From NCBI RefSeq assembly GCF_030814225.1, contig NZ_JAUSUR010000004.1, forward strand, positions 62,001 to 126,000: 64,000 nucleotides of DNA, in the 5' to 3' direction. Positions 44,260-53,012 of the stretch are shown in pieces; position 1 is the stretch's first letter, and each line of letters begins with the position of its first letter. A program made the position numbers and the translations under genes. The DNA is from Breznakia pachnodae (GTDB lineage: Bacteria; Bacillota_I; Bacilli_A; Erysipelotrichales; Erysipelotrichaceae). The notes under the pieces were generated by a model. The model made no database searches and was not told where the DNA came from. It was given only the letters and a program-made list of their open reading frames with translations.

Positions 44260-44422
44260 TAATAAAAACGAGATAGACTACAACTTTAATTGGTTTTATT
44301 TCACCACCAAAAACCATTGTTATCATATAAAAAGCAAAAATAAATATTATACTGAATATTATATATTGTATAAAATGCTTTTTTAATTCATTCAGTATTC
44401 GCTGTAGTGTATCTTTTTTCAT
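44225..44422 (-). CDS. Small two-TM membrane protein
   Basis: The 65-residue protein has two hydrophobic helices (about 19-38 and 45-62) after a basic start and AGGAGAACAAA upstream. Its end overlaps the convergent + strand gene by 35 bases. Confidence 0.7.
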   Translation of the reverse strand: MKKDTLQRILNELKKHFIQYIIFSIIFIFAFYMITMVFGGEIKPIKVVVYLVFIIIVSAYFAQKV

Positions 44423-44508
44423 TTTGTTCTCCTAACTTTCTGGGTATAATTACCTTATATCAGACTAAGATTTCCTTTGAGTCTGATATAATCTTTTCAT
44501 GAGGATGT

Positions 44509-44782
44509 TCAACTCTCTCCCAAGCGTTCTGAACATCCTTTTACATTAGTACTGCATTCTCTCTTATCTAGTTGTTCAAGAATATCAACATCATTTATAT
44601 CTACTTCATATGTAACGTATGAATAATAAGGTGCTTCAGCTGAAAGCGATAAAATAGTATTCTCAAGCACCTCAGCTTCAGCAGTAACAATATCACCTTG
44701 GTAAAACACTGTTACAAAACGATCATTACCCTCCCATTGGACATCATGCTTAAATCTAATATTTATTTTTTTTGATTTTCAT
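44509..44782 (-). pseudogene. Small conserved-looking gene with a +1 frameshift in an A8 tract
   Basis: The ATG at 44782 reads MKIKK and then stops because of eight A at 44766-44773. If one A is removed, the frame continues MKIKKINIRFKHDVQWEGND and RFVTVFYQGDIVTAEAEV, joining the downstream reading frame that ends at 44509. The downstream frame would otherwise start with GTG without a site. The joined product is about 90 residues, beta-rich, not recognised. A real pseudogene or a sequencing error in the homopolymer. Confidence 0.6.
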
Positions 44783-45090
44783 ATAAGACCGGATTGATCC
44801 TCTTTTCTTCTGTCAAATCATTTATATCTAGAACATTGATTTTATAATCTAAAGTTCTTAATGATCGATCTATTGTATTTTTTCAATTCTTTCTTTTGCT
44901 TTCGTGGTAAATTTTTATGCTTATCTAACCTATTTATTAATACATACTTCCTTTCAAAATTGTTTGGCACTTTTATGAAATCAAAAATATCGCTATTCAT
45001 GATGTCGCTTGGTACCTTTACAAAATCAAGAATAGATTTTATTTCACTGTATACTGCTGAATTCATTAATTTTATTTGTTTATTTTTCAT
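44763..45090 (-). pseudogene. Small gene with a +1 frameshift in an A6 tract
   Basis: Frame one (45090 to 44842) gives MKNKQIKLMNSAVYSEIKSI and ends NRSIIKNFRL. A second open frame starts in the A6 tract near 44885 and reads NTIDRSLRTLDYKINVLDIN, then DLTEEKRINPVLYENQKK and stops at 44763. One extra A in GAATTGAAAAAATAC explains both. The start has AAGGAG 6 bases upstream. The protein is basic, helical and of unknown function. Confidence 0.55.
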
Positions 45091-45109
45091 GCTAACTCCT
45101 TTTTATAAC

Positions 45110-45784
45110 CTATAAAAATAAAGCCACAATATTGCACAAAACATGTACAGATACAGGATAAAGCATATTATTACTATATTTATAAAGTGAAAATGTAAAT
45201 ATACTGAAAGTAAAGTAATATATATAATCACATATGAAATCAAAGCCAAGTTTAAGATTTATTATTTCATTTGATGTATGTAACATAGCAAATGCTATAG
45301 ATAACAATATAATTAATATCGCTTGCTTCATTTTGGTACTTTTTAGAATTTTACTCTTATCGAAGATAAGATGTTTAAATATAATTTCTTCAATAATAGG
45401 TACAAACAACACGATTGCTATTTTACTAATCAATCCAGTTGTTTCAATACTATGAATTATCATATCTTGATTTGAATTGATTCCTTCAGTACCGAATGTT
45501 GCTTTTAGAAAACTCAGAAAGATTCCTATAAAAAGTGTTATTAAAGCTACTGCACCTACCAGATAAGATTGTCTATTCAACTCTTCTAATTTAAGAAAAA
45601 ACGGTTGAAAGATTCCTCTCATCTCATATATACACCAGATACTCAACACTATCGTTAATATTGCCATTAAATACTCTGAATACATTTCTGGAAATATTGC
45701 TGTTATCATTGGTAATACTATTAGATAAAGCGATGATATCCGCAATAAATCATTATTCCATAACTTCTTCACTGTCAGTTTCAT
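45110..45784 (-). CDS. CPBP-family intramembrane metalloprotease
   Basis: I start at MKLTVKKLW (45784) because AAGGAGG is 7 bases upstream; the longer frame overlaps the upstream gene without a site. About six membrane segments are seen. The catalytic motifs are present: VPIIEEIIFK (EExxx(R/K)), AFAMLH (H) and SVHVLCN (HxxxN/x). Such proteins are CAAX-type or bacteriocin-immunity proteases. In this position it could protect the host from a bacteriocin, or process a lipoprotein; the substrate is not known. Confidence 0.9.
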   Translation of the reverse strand: MKLTVKKLWNNDLLRISSLYLIVLPMITAIFPEMYSEYLMAILTIVLSIWCIYEMRGIFQPFFLKLEELNRQSYLVGAVALITLFIGIFLSFLKATFGTEGINSNQDMIIHSIETTGLISKIAIVLFVPIIEEIIFKHLIFDKSKILKSTKMKQAILIILLSIAFAMLHTSNEIINLKLGFDFICDYIYYFTFSIFTFSLYKYSNNMLYPVSVHVLCNIVALFL

Positions 45785-46460
45785 TATTATCCTCCTTATT
45801 TTTAAGTTTTCTCCTCTTAGCCTTTGCAAACTCTGTAATAAATAAACCAAATTGTCCCATTTTCTTATTAAACCACCATAGCCAAATACCAACACCTATA
45901 ATTACCGTTATCGAAACTAACAGTATTAATACGAATACAAGAATAATTTGAATCACTTCATTATCTAATTCAACCATTTGTGAAAGTATCATTATAATTA
46001 CAATTATTGATATTAATATTGAGAAGAGAGCAGCAAATATTTTTGCCACTGACTTTGCTTTTTTTTCATCTGCACTATGTGATTGCGTTTTTTCAGACTG
46101 ATGATCTTTAACAAACTCTATTTGGTCCTTAATTGTTTTATTAAAATACAACGTTTTATTATTTATTGTTAATATCTCATCATCATTCTCTTTGTATAGA
46201 ATATTGAAATTACCTGGCAGTATTCTTACTTCTTTTTCTTCACCTTGATCATTCATCAAAATAATAACAATGAAATTCATTTTTACTTCAACACCACACA
46301 AGGTATGAATGTTTAAAATATGTTCTAATCCTTGAACCGTACGTATATCCAAATACCTATTGTCATTTTTACTCTTTAACATTCTCCTTATAGCAAAAAC
46401 TATAGCGAGCGCTGTAAGAATAAACGCAACAAATAGTACTATACTCCAGATACTATTCAC
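45753..46460 (-). CDS. Membrane protein of the maintenance block, 235 aa
   Basis: GTG is the start codon (46460), with GGGTGTG upstream. A first membrane segment (about 5-24) is followed by a beta-rich unit (NIHTLCGVEVKMNFIVIILMND) and a helical linker; two more membrane segments lie at about 141-160 and 171-196, then a basic/acidic tail. It overlaps the CPBP gene start by 32 bases. Not recognised. Confidence 0.7.
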   Translation of the reverse strand: MNSIWSIVLFVAFILTALAIVFAIRRMLKSKNDNRYLDIRTVQGLEHILNIHTLCGVEVKMNFIVIILMNDQGEEKEVRILPGNFNILYKENDDEILTINNKTLYFNKTIKDQIEFVKDHQSEKTQSHSADEKKAKSVAKIFAALFSILISIIVIIMILSQMVELDNEVIQIILVFVLILLVSITVIIGVGIWLWWFNKKMGQFGLFITEFAKAKRRKLKNKEDNNETDSEEVME

Positions 46461-46464
46461 CCAA

Positions 46465-47247
46465 TCACACCCTCTCTTCTTTAATGTTTAACAGATCCAT
46501 AATTCTTGCTAGGTCATCATCATTCATAAATTTGATTTTCACTTCATTTTTTGTAACAATCGTTTTCGTCTGGAGTCTTTCCATGAATAGTTTTTCTGAA
46601 AACGTTTGCCACCTTTCTTTTTCTGGTTTGCTTTTTTTAGGCTTTACTACATCGTTCCATTCTTTTTTACCTTGTATAATCTGAACAAAGTCTCCAGCAC
46701 GTTTTTGACCAATTCCAAGCCGTTGCGCTATCCAATCACGTGTTTCACCCTTTGGTTTTCTTCCATCTTCTTTTAGGTCTAGATACATTCTATAATATGT
46801 ACAAACTCGTTTATAGATTCTCTCATCAGATAATTTTCTATGCTCATTAAATGAATGAATTAAAAGTTCTTCATCAAGTTCACTTTTAGGTTTGTCTACT
46901 ATATATCCCCTAATTGTGGTCCATCCTAGGAACATACACGATCTGGTTCTTCCTTCTCCACTGATAAGCATATAATTATCATCTAATTCATAAACTACTA
47001 TTGGATCTGTTAATCCTTGTTCGTCAATATTAGCTGCTCTTTCTTGAATTTCCTCATCAGTATCATCAAAGATATTCTTTGGATTAAAGAGTATCTTCGA
47101 GATATTTAAATCCATTATTTGATTTTTTCCTGCTAATGGTTGATTATGATTTGTATTCTGTTTTGTTACGCTCATTAATTCATCAACGCCAGAAGATGTA
47201 ATATCAGCTAATTCGATTGAGGATAAGCTATTTTTATTTTCTTTCAT
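46465..47247 (-). CDS. parB: ParB/Spo0J-family partition protein
   Basis: I start at MKENKNSL (47247), with AAGGAGAATTAGC upstream. The ParB N-terminal fold shows in INISKILFNPKNIF-like (LNISKILFNPKNIF) and in LISGEGRTRSCMFLGW, the CTP-binding GExR(R)xR-type motif, here GEGRTRS. A helix-turn-helix follows: TRDWIAQRLGIGQKRAGDFVQ. The final third is basic. It works with the ParA two genes upstream for segregation. At 260 residues it is typical of plasmid ParB proteins. Confidence 0.88.
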   Translation of the reverse strand: MKENKNSLSSIELADITSSGVDELMSVTKQNTNHNQPLAGKNQIMDLNISKILFNPKNIFDDTDEEIQERAANIDEQGLTDPIVVYELDDNYMLISGEGRTRSCMFLGWTTIRGYIVDKPKSELDEELLIHSFNEHRKLSDERIYKRVCTYYRMYLDLKEDGRKPKGETRDWIAQRLGIGQKRAGDFVQIIQGKKEWNDVVKPKKSKPEKERWQTFSEKLFMERLQTKTIVTKNEVKIKFMNDDDLARIMDLLNIKEERV

Positions 47248-47248
47248 G

Positions 47249-47665
47249 CTAATTCTCCTTTCGTCCATCGCTATTATATTGAACCAATTCTTGTATTGTA
47301 AAACATAAGAATTCAATTGCCTTGTTGTGTTGCCTATAGGCAGATGTAATATGAATTCCTTCATCATTTATCCCATTCTCTAGTTTAGGCAATGATATTC
47401 CTCTAAAATAGCAATAATATATCGTTCTTTTTTGACTCGGACCAAGCTGATCTACTGCTCTGACAAGTTTCCTTACTAAATCATCATAAGGAGTCGAGAA
47501 TTTCACAATTAAGTGATCACTGAACTTATAGTCGAGATTTACTTCGCTGTCTTGATAGTCCTCTAATTCATAGGCATATAACTCTGTGAACAAACTCCGT
47601 GATAACTCGAGTACTTTTTTTATATTCTTTTTTGTTTCATCCTTGTTAATAAACGGGCAAATCAT
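47249..47665 (-). CDS. Sigma-region-4-like / ArpU-like regulator
   Basis: I start at MICPFINKDE (47665), with GGAGGGAGT upstream; five codons more would overlap the ParA end. The 138-residue protein ends in a helix-turn-helix similar to sigma-70 region 4 and phage ArpU regulators: GPSQKRTIYYCYFRGISLPK and SAYRQHNKAIEFLCF. It is placed between parA and parB, suggesting a regulator of the partition genes or an additional DNA-binding subunit. Confidence 0.7.
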   Translation of the reverse strand: MICPFINKDETKKNIKKVLELSRSLFTELYAYELEDYQDSEVNLDYKFSDHLIVKFSTPYDDLVRKLVRAVDQLGPSQKRTIYYCYFRGISLPKLENGINDEGIHITSAYRQHNKAIEFLCFTIQELVQYNSDGRKEN

Positions 47666-47676
47666 ATACTCCCTCC

Positions 47677-48564
47677 TCATTCTACTTTGATGGACCCAGC
47701 AATACCTTCGTCTCTACAAAATTCATCTACAAAACTTTGGTATCTTTGTTCCACTTTTGTATTCATATTGTTCTCAAGCAAAATCTTGTTTTCTAAACTA
47801 CAGTTTGCTAATGGTTTCGCTTGATAATTGATTTCAGTTTCATATACAAAATCTGGTATATTTGTTCTAAACAATTCTGTTATAAATTTTTCTGAATTAT
47901 TTCTATTAACCATTGTAAATAAAACTTTAAACTCAAAATTAAGATTGTTATTCTTCTCAAGTGCTAGCATATTCTTAATTGTTGCCATAAACCCTTTAAT
48001 TGAACCTCTATCAACCTTCACTGGAATGATATTTAAATTACTTGCCACTAGATTATTTGTAACGATATAGCCCTGCAAAGGCTTGTTATCAATTATTACG
48101 TAGTCATATTTCCCTTCGGGTATATATGTCAGAGCTTCCTTCATTCTATGAATTGGCGATCTGGTAACATCTGCCATCAGTCTTTGTGCTACACTTGCTT
48201 CAGTTGACCTAATTGTTGCTGGTAATACATCAATACGTTCGTATTCAGTGGAAATAATTGCGTCATTAATTTTCTCAGGATTACATAAGACATCTCCATA
48301 ATCGAGTTTTATCTGTGATGGAATTAAACATTTATTTAATGCATTAAAGAAACTAGAATTTTTAATTTCTTCTTCTATATTATCTATTTCCTTTTCAGAT
48401 ATTATGGTTCCTTCTTTCAAAACTATAGAAGAACTATCTCCTTGCTCATCTCCTTCAATAAGTAGAATATTTTTACCAATCACACTTAACCCATATGCTA
48501 AATTTGTTGCTATTGTTCCTTTACCAATTCCACCCTTTTGATTTGTTATGTTAATTACTTTCAT
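47677..48564 (-). CDS. parA: ParA-family ATPase
   Basis: The 295-residue protein has the deviant Walker A of ParA: K10-G-G-I-G-K15-G-T17, with Gly in place of the common Thr, then LLIEGDEQGDSS where the usual DxDxQ is EGDEQ, and YVIIDNKP as Walker B. It binds ATP and DNA and moves the plasmid with ParB. It is slightly longer than usual in the C-terminal part. It follows an unknown gene by 22 bases. Confidence 0.93.
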   Translation of the reverse strand: MKVINITNQKGGIGKGTIATNLAYGLSVIGKNILLIEGDEQGDSSSIVLKEGTIISEKEIDNIEEEIKNSSFFNALNKCLIPSQIKLDYGDVLCNPEKINDAIISTEYERIDVLPATIRSTEASVAQRLMADVTRSPIHRMKEALTYIPEGKYDYVIIDNKPLQGYIVTNNLVASNLNIIPVKVDRGSIKGFMATIKNMLALEKNNNLNFEFKVLFTMVNRNNSEKFITELFRTNIPDFVYETEINYQAKPLANCSLENKILLENNMNTKVEQRYQSFVDEFCRDEGIAGSIKVE

Positions 48565-48586
48565 ATTAATTAGTTCCTTTCATTTT

Positions 48587-48952
48587 TTATGATTTTAACT
48601 TACTGGTGTCAGTCGACTCAGTTTCATCATCTTTTATTTCAACATCTTCATTTTCTTCTGGTATAGGATCATCTCCAAATGCATTCATAATATCTTTCAT
48701 TTCTGTTTTGAAATATTTGCTTGTTGCTTGCGTAAATGCTGATGCAACTCGTTCTAAGTTATCACCCTCGTCAGCAAATGTTTTTACAAGATAATCAAAT
48801 AATACATACAGATGAGGTAAATACACATCACCATCCATGACCATCCTCACTCCATTATTTTTTTCAATACTTACATGTATACATCCTTTTTCTTGTGGGT
48901 TAAGTTTCTTTACCAGAACACCGGGGAAAGGTGATTTATTATTCTTTGCCAT
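48587..48952 (-). CDS. Hypothetical protein, 121 aa, upstream of parA
   Basis: The N-terminal half is beta-like (LVKKLNPQEKGCIHVSIE; NGVRMVMDGDVYLPH), the middle is helical and the tail acidic and disordered (ENEDVEIKDDETEST). Its position before parA hints at a partition or SSB-like role. Not recognised. Confidence 0.65.
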   Translation of the reverse strand: MAKNNKSPFPGVLVKKLNPQEKGCIHVSIEKNNGVRMVMDGDVYLPHLYVLFDYLVKTFADEGDNLERVASAFTQATSKYFKTEMKDIMNAFGDDPIPEENEDVEIKDDETESTDTSKLKS

Positions 48953-48962
48953 ATTTTCTCCT

Positions 48963-49715
48963 TTAATAATTTTCTATAATTATTTCTTGTATATCAAATG
49001 ATTCATCGTTGTAAATTGGTTCATCAAGTTGCTTTATAGAAATAATGGATCCAATTTGAATATTCTCTTTGTCTAAAACATTTAACGAAAGACTTGCCTC
49101 AGCATAATTCCATGCATTTTCATCAATTGGGAGTGGCTGTAAGAGCAACCGATAATAGTCATTATCATCATCAAACTCTATCATCAATACCTTACAAGAA
49201 TTATTAAGGAATGATTCATATTCATCATCCAGATCCTCATCTTCTTCATTTGCGTTGGATAACTCTATTTCTAACATGAGTTTCTCATGTCTAAGTTCTC
49301 TAAATTTCCCACAAACCACTGCAACAGCGCCTGCAATTGCTATATACGCTAAAATAATAAGTATCACTGACATCTGTGAATAATCAAATAGATCATTGTA
49401 GCCGTATAATAGCATTGGTAAGCACACTGCAACACTTGCCATAACATAAATAATAATCCCTATGACAAACGCTTTAATAAATTCATTTATACTTTTTTCT
49501 TCATAAGAATAAATGATAATTCCAATAATTATAATTATTAGCAGCACAAGCTGCGCAATACCTACTAACACTCCTACAAAACTTCCAAAGTAGGAAAGCC
49601 TATATGAGTAGAATGAGTTCATATTTTCTAAATACGTTAATGCATCTGCTAATCCTGTCGGAAAAAATAATTTTCCACTAAATATTAAATCTAAAAAATA
49701 ACTAATAAAATCCAT
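48963..49715 (-). CDS. Membrane protein with three TM helices and cytoplasmic tail
   Basis: Membrane segments lie at about 45-68, 78-100 and 115-140, followed by a basic linker and a 90-residue acidic beta-rich C-terminal domain (LDEPIYNDESFDIQEIIIENY at the end). The start has TGGAGGT upstream. It belongs to the block with the P-loop gene and parA. Confidence 0.7.
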   Translation of the reverse strand: MDFISYFLDLIFSGKLFFPTGLADALTYLENMNSFYSYRLSYFGSFVGVLVGIAQLVLLIIIIIGIIIYSYEEKSINEFIKAFVIGIIIYVMASVAVCLPMLLYGYNDLFDYSQMSVILIILAYIAIAGAVAVVCGKFRELRHEKLMLEIELSNANEEDEDLDDEYESFLNNSCKVLMIEFDDDNDYYRLLLQPLPIDENAWNYAEASLSLNVLDKENIQIGSIISIKQLDEPIYNDESFDIQEIIIENY

Positions 49716-49770
49716 GTTATACCTCCATTTTGTAATTTATATATTTATTCATTTGTTATCTAATTAAAAA

Positions 49771-50283
49771 TTAAACAATCCATCTAAATTCTAAGTTTTG
49801 ATTTCTTTTGTTGTATCCTAAACTTATTTGTGGTGTTGATAAGAAAAATATTTCTTCTATGCTATTAGCTTCAATAATTTCCATGAGGAAATCAAAATTA
49901 TTTTGATCTTTACAATAATATTGAAAATCATCGAAGACTATCCTATTGTATTTTTCCAAGTTCTTTCTGTCTAAATCTTCTGTGATAACCTTAAACAACA
50001 AATCACTATCTAACAGTTGTAGTTGTGATAGTTGAACGACATTTGCATTCTTGATATCTTGATAATCATCCTTCATTGCATACACCAACGTTTTATTATC
50101 TCTGATGTTTTCAATTGTTAATTTCATTTTTCTTGTTTTTCCTGATGCAGTAGTCCCCCATATATTGGTTATAATGAAGTACTGCTCTTGATCAGAATAT
50201 ACAAAGAATTGTCTTGCACCAGTACTTGGTTTTCTTGTATAAACCGTATCTACTAAAACCGTTTCTATACTATTTATTCTCAT
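49771..50283 (-). CDS. Small P-loop NTPase-like protein
   Basis: Residues 40-53 read NIWGTTASGKTRKM, a clear Walker A (GxxxxGKT), followed by strands LVYAMKDDYQDIK and NRIVFDDFQYYCK, the latter a Walker B-like FDDF. The protein has only 170 residues, close to the minimal P-loop domain, with an N-terminal beta extension. It is flanked by two membrane proteins, which suggests an ATP-driven membrane-linked function. Not a known family to me. Confidence 0.7.
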   Translation of the reverse strand: MRINSIETVLVDTVYTRKPSTGARQFFVYSDQEQYFIITNIWGTTASGKTRKMKLTIENIRDNKTLVYAMKDDYQDIKNANVVQLSQLQLLDSDLLFKVITEDLDRKNLEKYNRIVFDDFQYYCKDQNNFDFLMEIIEANSIEEIFFLSTPQISLGYNKRNQNLEFRWIV

Positions 50284-50297
50284 TTTAGATGTCCTCT

Positions 50298-51077
50298 CTA
50301 ATCAAAGCCATTTTGTTCTTTATCGGTTACGGTACCTTCTGGTACGTAAAGAACTCTATTTACTTGAGTGTCTTCCACTTTAAAATCATAAAACAATGCT
50401 TGGTATCTTTTACTCGATGTTTCTGTAGAAGATATAAAATAGTAGTAATCTGTATCGCTTTCAATAATCGGAAAATCAAAGTCAATAGATCTTCTATTAA
50501 TAACACCTTCAGCATTTTTTTCGTAATATATAAACTTGTTATCAGTTGTTATAGTAAAATCGTGATATAGCATACTACCTGATCCATATCCTGATACACT
50601 ACTATCATTGCTTGTTCCATATATTTGTATTTTTTCATCTGGTGTAGCGTTTACTGTTTCTTGTGAAAATCCAGTAAATCCCAAAATCATCATTAGAGCC
50701 GAAACTATTGTAAAAATTCTATTTGCTCTCCAGTATTTCTTTGCAACATTATTAAAATCTATATTTTTCTTTAGTCGTGGTAGTGAAGAGTAAAATCTCA
50801 AAATCCAATATGTTAACGCTTCTCCAATAATCATCAAAAATAGTAAAAACTCACCTTTTATAGCTATGAGAATACTTATGAAAATTAATGCTACAAATGA
50901 AATAGTAAATCCAATTTTTACTTCTTTCTTATTGAGACGTTCGATTTTATCTTCGTTCTTCTCAATGAACCAATAAAACTTACTATAAACTGCTAAATAA
51001 AACATAATAAAGAACAGATATAGAATTGGATATATCGATAGAAGCAATAGTTTGTTACTTACAAGAAAATCAGCCAT
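50298..51077 (-). CDS. Membrane protein with extracellular C-terminal domain
   Basis: Four membrane segments lie at about 7-30, 52-70, 74-92 and 120-138, then a soluble extracellular domain of about 120 residues with beta pattern (IQIYGTSNDSSVSGYGSGSM; HDFTITTDNKFIYYEKN; DTDYYYFISST). The start has GGGAGGAAG upstream. The domain could sense the envelope or take part in exclusion. Confidence 0.7.
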   Translation of the reverse strand: MADFLVSNKLLLLSIYPILYLFFIMFYLAVYSKFYWFIEKNEDKIERLNKKEVKIGFTISFVALIFISILIAIKGEFLLFLMIIGEALTYWILRFYSSLPRLKKNIDFNNVAKKYWRANRIFTIVSALMMILGFTGFSQETVNATPDEKIQIYGTSNDSSVSGYGSGSMLYHDFTITTDNKFIYYEKNAEGVINRRSIDFDFPIIESDTDYYYFISSTETSSKRYQALFYDFKVEDTQVNRVLYVPEGTVTDKEQNGFD

Positions 51078-51081
51078 TATA

Positions 51082-51582
51082 TCACTTCCTCCCTATTTCC
51101 CTTACTCGAATTTTATCTGGTAATAGTAATGCAAGATGTAAAAACGCACCACTTCTGAGTTTAAAGAACTTACTTTTTTTGACATCTAGATAATTCATAA
51201 TATCCTGATCCTTCTCACAGACTATATATTTGGCAATAATCACATGCCTTTCTGTTTTTGGTAACTGATAAATACATTCAAGAACCTCTTTTAACCATTT
51301 TTCTTCTTTAACAGACAAATCAATTGCTTTTATTAATCGTTTCTCATAAGCAGTAGAATCTCCATTACCTGTAAATCGAATAATCGAGTTACTTGATGAC
51401 ATTTTGGTTGTCACATCATCATCCAGCGAGTTTGAATTTATAATGACCTTTTCATACATGCCATCGTCCGAACTTAATACGGTATAATCAAACCTAAAAG
51501 TTGAAAATGTTGGAAATATATAGTCGTTAAATAAATTCTCAACCTCTTTTGTTGTTCCTTTTATATCAATCTCATACTTCAT
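51082..51582 (-). CDS. Sigma-region-4-like / ArpU-like regulator
   Basis: The first 90 residues show no motif. The C-terminal part is a sigma-70 region 4-like or ArpU-like helix-turn-helix: LPKTERHVIIAKYIVCEKDQ, then DIMNYLDVKKSKFFKLRSGA. It is the second such regulator in the block (the other is at 47249). It probably controls the 52.8-45 kb operon. The start has AAGGAGG 6 bases upstream. Confidence 0.7.
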   Translation of the reverse strand: MKYEIDIKGTTKEVENLFNDYIFPTFSTFRFDYTVLSSDDGMYEKVIINSNSLDDDVTTKMSSSNSIIRFTGNGDSTAYEKRLIKAIDLSVKEEKWLKEVLECIYQLPKTERHVIIAKYIVCEKDQDIMNYLDVKKSKFFKLRSGAFLHLALLLPDKIRVREIGRK

Positions 51583-51616
51583 GCTATTCCTCCTTCACTA
51601 TCCTTGTATACATTTG

Positions 51617-52819
51617 TCATCCATCAACTGATAACTGAACAGCGCTTATATCTTCAAAAAACATCTTAATCAGTAAATGAATATTTTCTTCTAATTCATC
51701 AACTCTCTGGTAACAATGTTGAATCTTTCTCACATTGCCTTCATTATCGTGAAACTCCTCTTTTTTAAATCGCGATCGAAACTTCTCAAATATGCTTTCA
51801 ATCTGCTTATATGCCTTGGTCTTCTCAACACCCATGTATCTCCATTCTGAACTATTCCATAACGTTAGCTGATCGTGCTGTCGTTGTATTGTAAAATCTT
51901 TAGGTTTCTCTTTAAACTTCAAATATTCTTTTTCACGCTTTAACAACCAATTTGTAGTGTATTCAATTGTTTGCTTTGCATAGTTAATTGAACTTAACCT
52001 TCGTCTGATCAACGGATGATAAGATTTTTTACACTGACGCTTATGAAGTACTTTTCCTGTACCTGCCTTTTTGGAAAAGATTCTTTTCAATGAATTGATT
52101 AATTTATTTTTCAAATCATTAATGAATATATCCCAACAGCTGGTACCATCCTTTCTCATTCCATATCGAAACACTCTAACGCATGTAGAAAATTTTCTCT
52201 CATTAGGTATCAGCTTTCCATTCTTATCTTTTTGAATATCTCCTTTTTTTCGTTTGAGCACTTTGAATTCTTCAGGACAATCTGATTTTGGAAACGATCC
52301 TGTTCTGGAATCTATCCAAACATCCTTTTGATAATATTTATAATTTGATTTACCAAGAAACTCTCTTTCTATAATTGTGATCAAAGCATAATTTGCTTTA
52401 CCTATTGTTATTTCTTGCACTGTATATGGAAGATTAACTTTAATTCCTATCAGTTGTTTCACATACTCCTTCAAAAAGGATATTCTTTTATTCCTTGAAC
52501 TAACAATTCCTTTTGGATAAAGAATCTTCAGTTGAACTGCATACCTTGCATTTCTTCCAGTGTATTTATAGTTATCCACAAATTGATCATATTCTTTTAA
52601 AAATCTTTCCTTTGGGATTGAAAACGAATATATAATAAAATCATTTACCCGGTTGTAATATTCAAAAAATTCATCTCTATGAAGAACATCATATTTGACA
52701 TATACATTATTGTGAAAAGGATCTTCAGCAATAATATCTATCTCTTTAAATATTTCTAATTGATGATAATTATTACCATTCAAAGTCTGTTCTAAAAACA
52801 ATTCATATGTTAACTGCAT
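51617..52819 (-). CDS. Hypothetical protein, 400 aa, first gene of the maintenance block
   Basis: It is a basic protein, with a beta-rich first half (NNVYVKYDVLHRDEFFEYYN; FIIYSFSIPKERFLK; ANYALITIIERE) and a basic helical second half (KRQCKKSYHPLIRRRLSS). The rich basic tract and position before the partition genes make it a candidate replication or DNA-handling protein, though no Rep family signature can be seen. The start has GGGAGG 5 bases upstream. Confidence 0.65.
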   Translation of the reverse strand: MQLTYELFLEQTLNGNNYHQLEIFKEIDIIAEDPFHNNVYVKYDVLHRDEFFEYYNRVNDFIIYSFSIPKERFLKEYDQFVDNYKYTGRNARYAVQLKILYPKGIVSSRNKRISFLKEYVKQLIGIKVNLPYTVQEITIGKANYALITIIEREFLGKSNYKYYQKDVWIDSRTGSFPKSDCPEEFKVLKRKKGDIQKDKNGKLIPNERKFSTCVRVFRYGMRKDGTSCWDIFINDLKNKLINSLKRIFSKKAGTGKVLHKRQCKKSYHPLIRRRLSSINYAKQTIEYTTNWLLKREKEYLKFKEKPKDFTIQRQHDQLTLWNSSEWRYMGVEKTKAYKQIESIFEKFRSRFKKEEFHDNEGNVRKIQHCYQRVDELEENIHLLIKMFFEDISAVQLSVDG

Positions 52820-53012
52820 TCATACCTCCCTGCGGTTGCTTATATATACGCATCATCGTCACCGACATGCTTTATTTTTTTGTTTTTCTCATATTTTTTG
52901 ATTTTAAAGGCTATTTTAAGGTGTTTTAAGAGGTTTTGTTAACTGGTCACCGAGTTGCAGTTAATCTCTTTAAGTAGCCCTGTGAGAGCCTTGATACCCC
53001 TCAACTACGTTT
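52820..53012 (-). promoter_or_regulatory. Leader region of the maintenance block
   Basis: The 193 bases contain an inverted repeat TTAACTG/CAGTTAA (52939-52945, 52958-52964) and two direct copies of GTCACCGA (one near 52857, one at 52945-52952). The copies and the hairpin could be operator and attenuator of the operon starting at 52819. No ORF is convincing. Confidence 0.4.
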
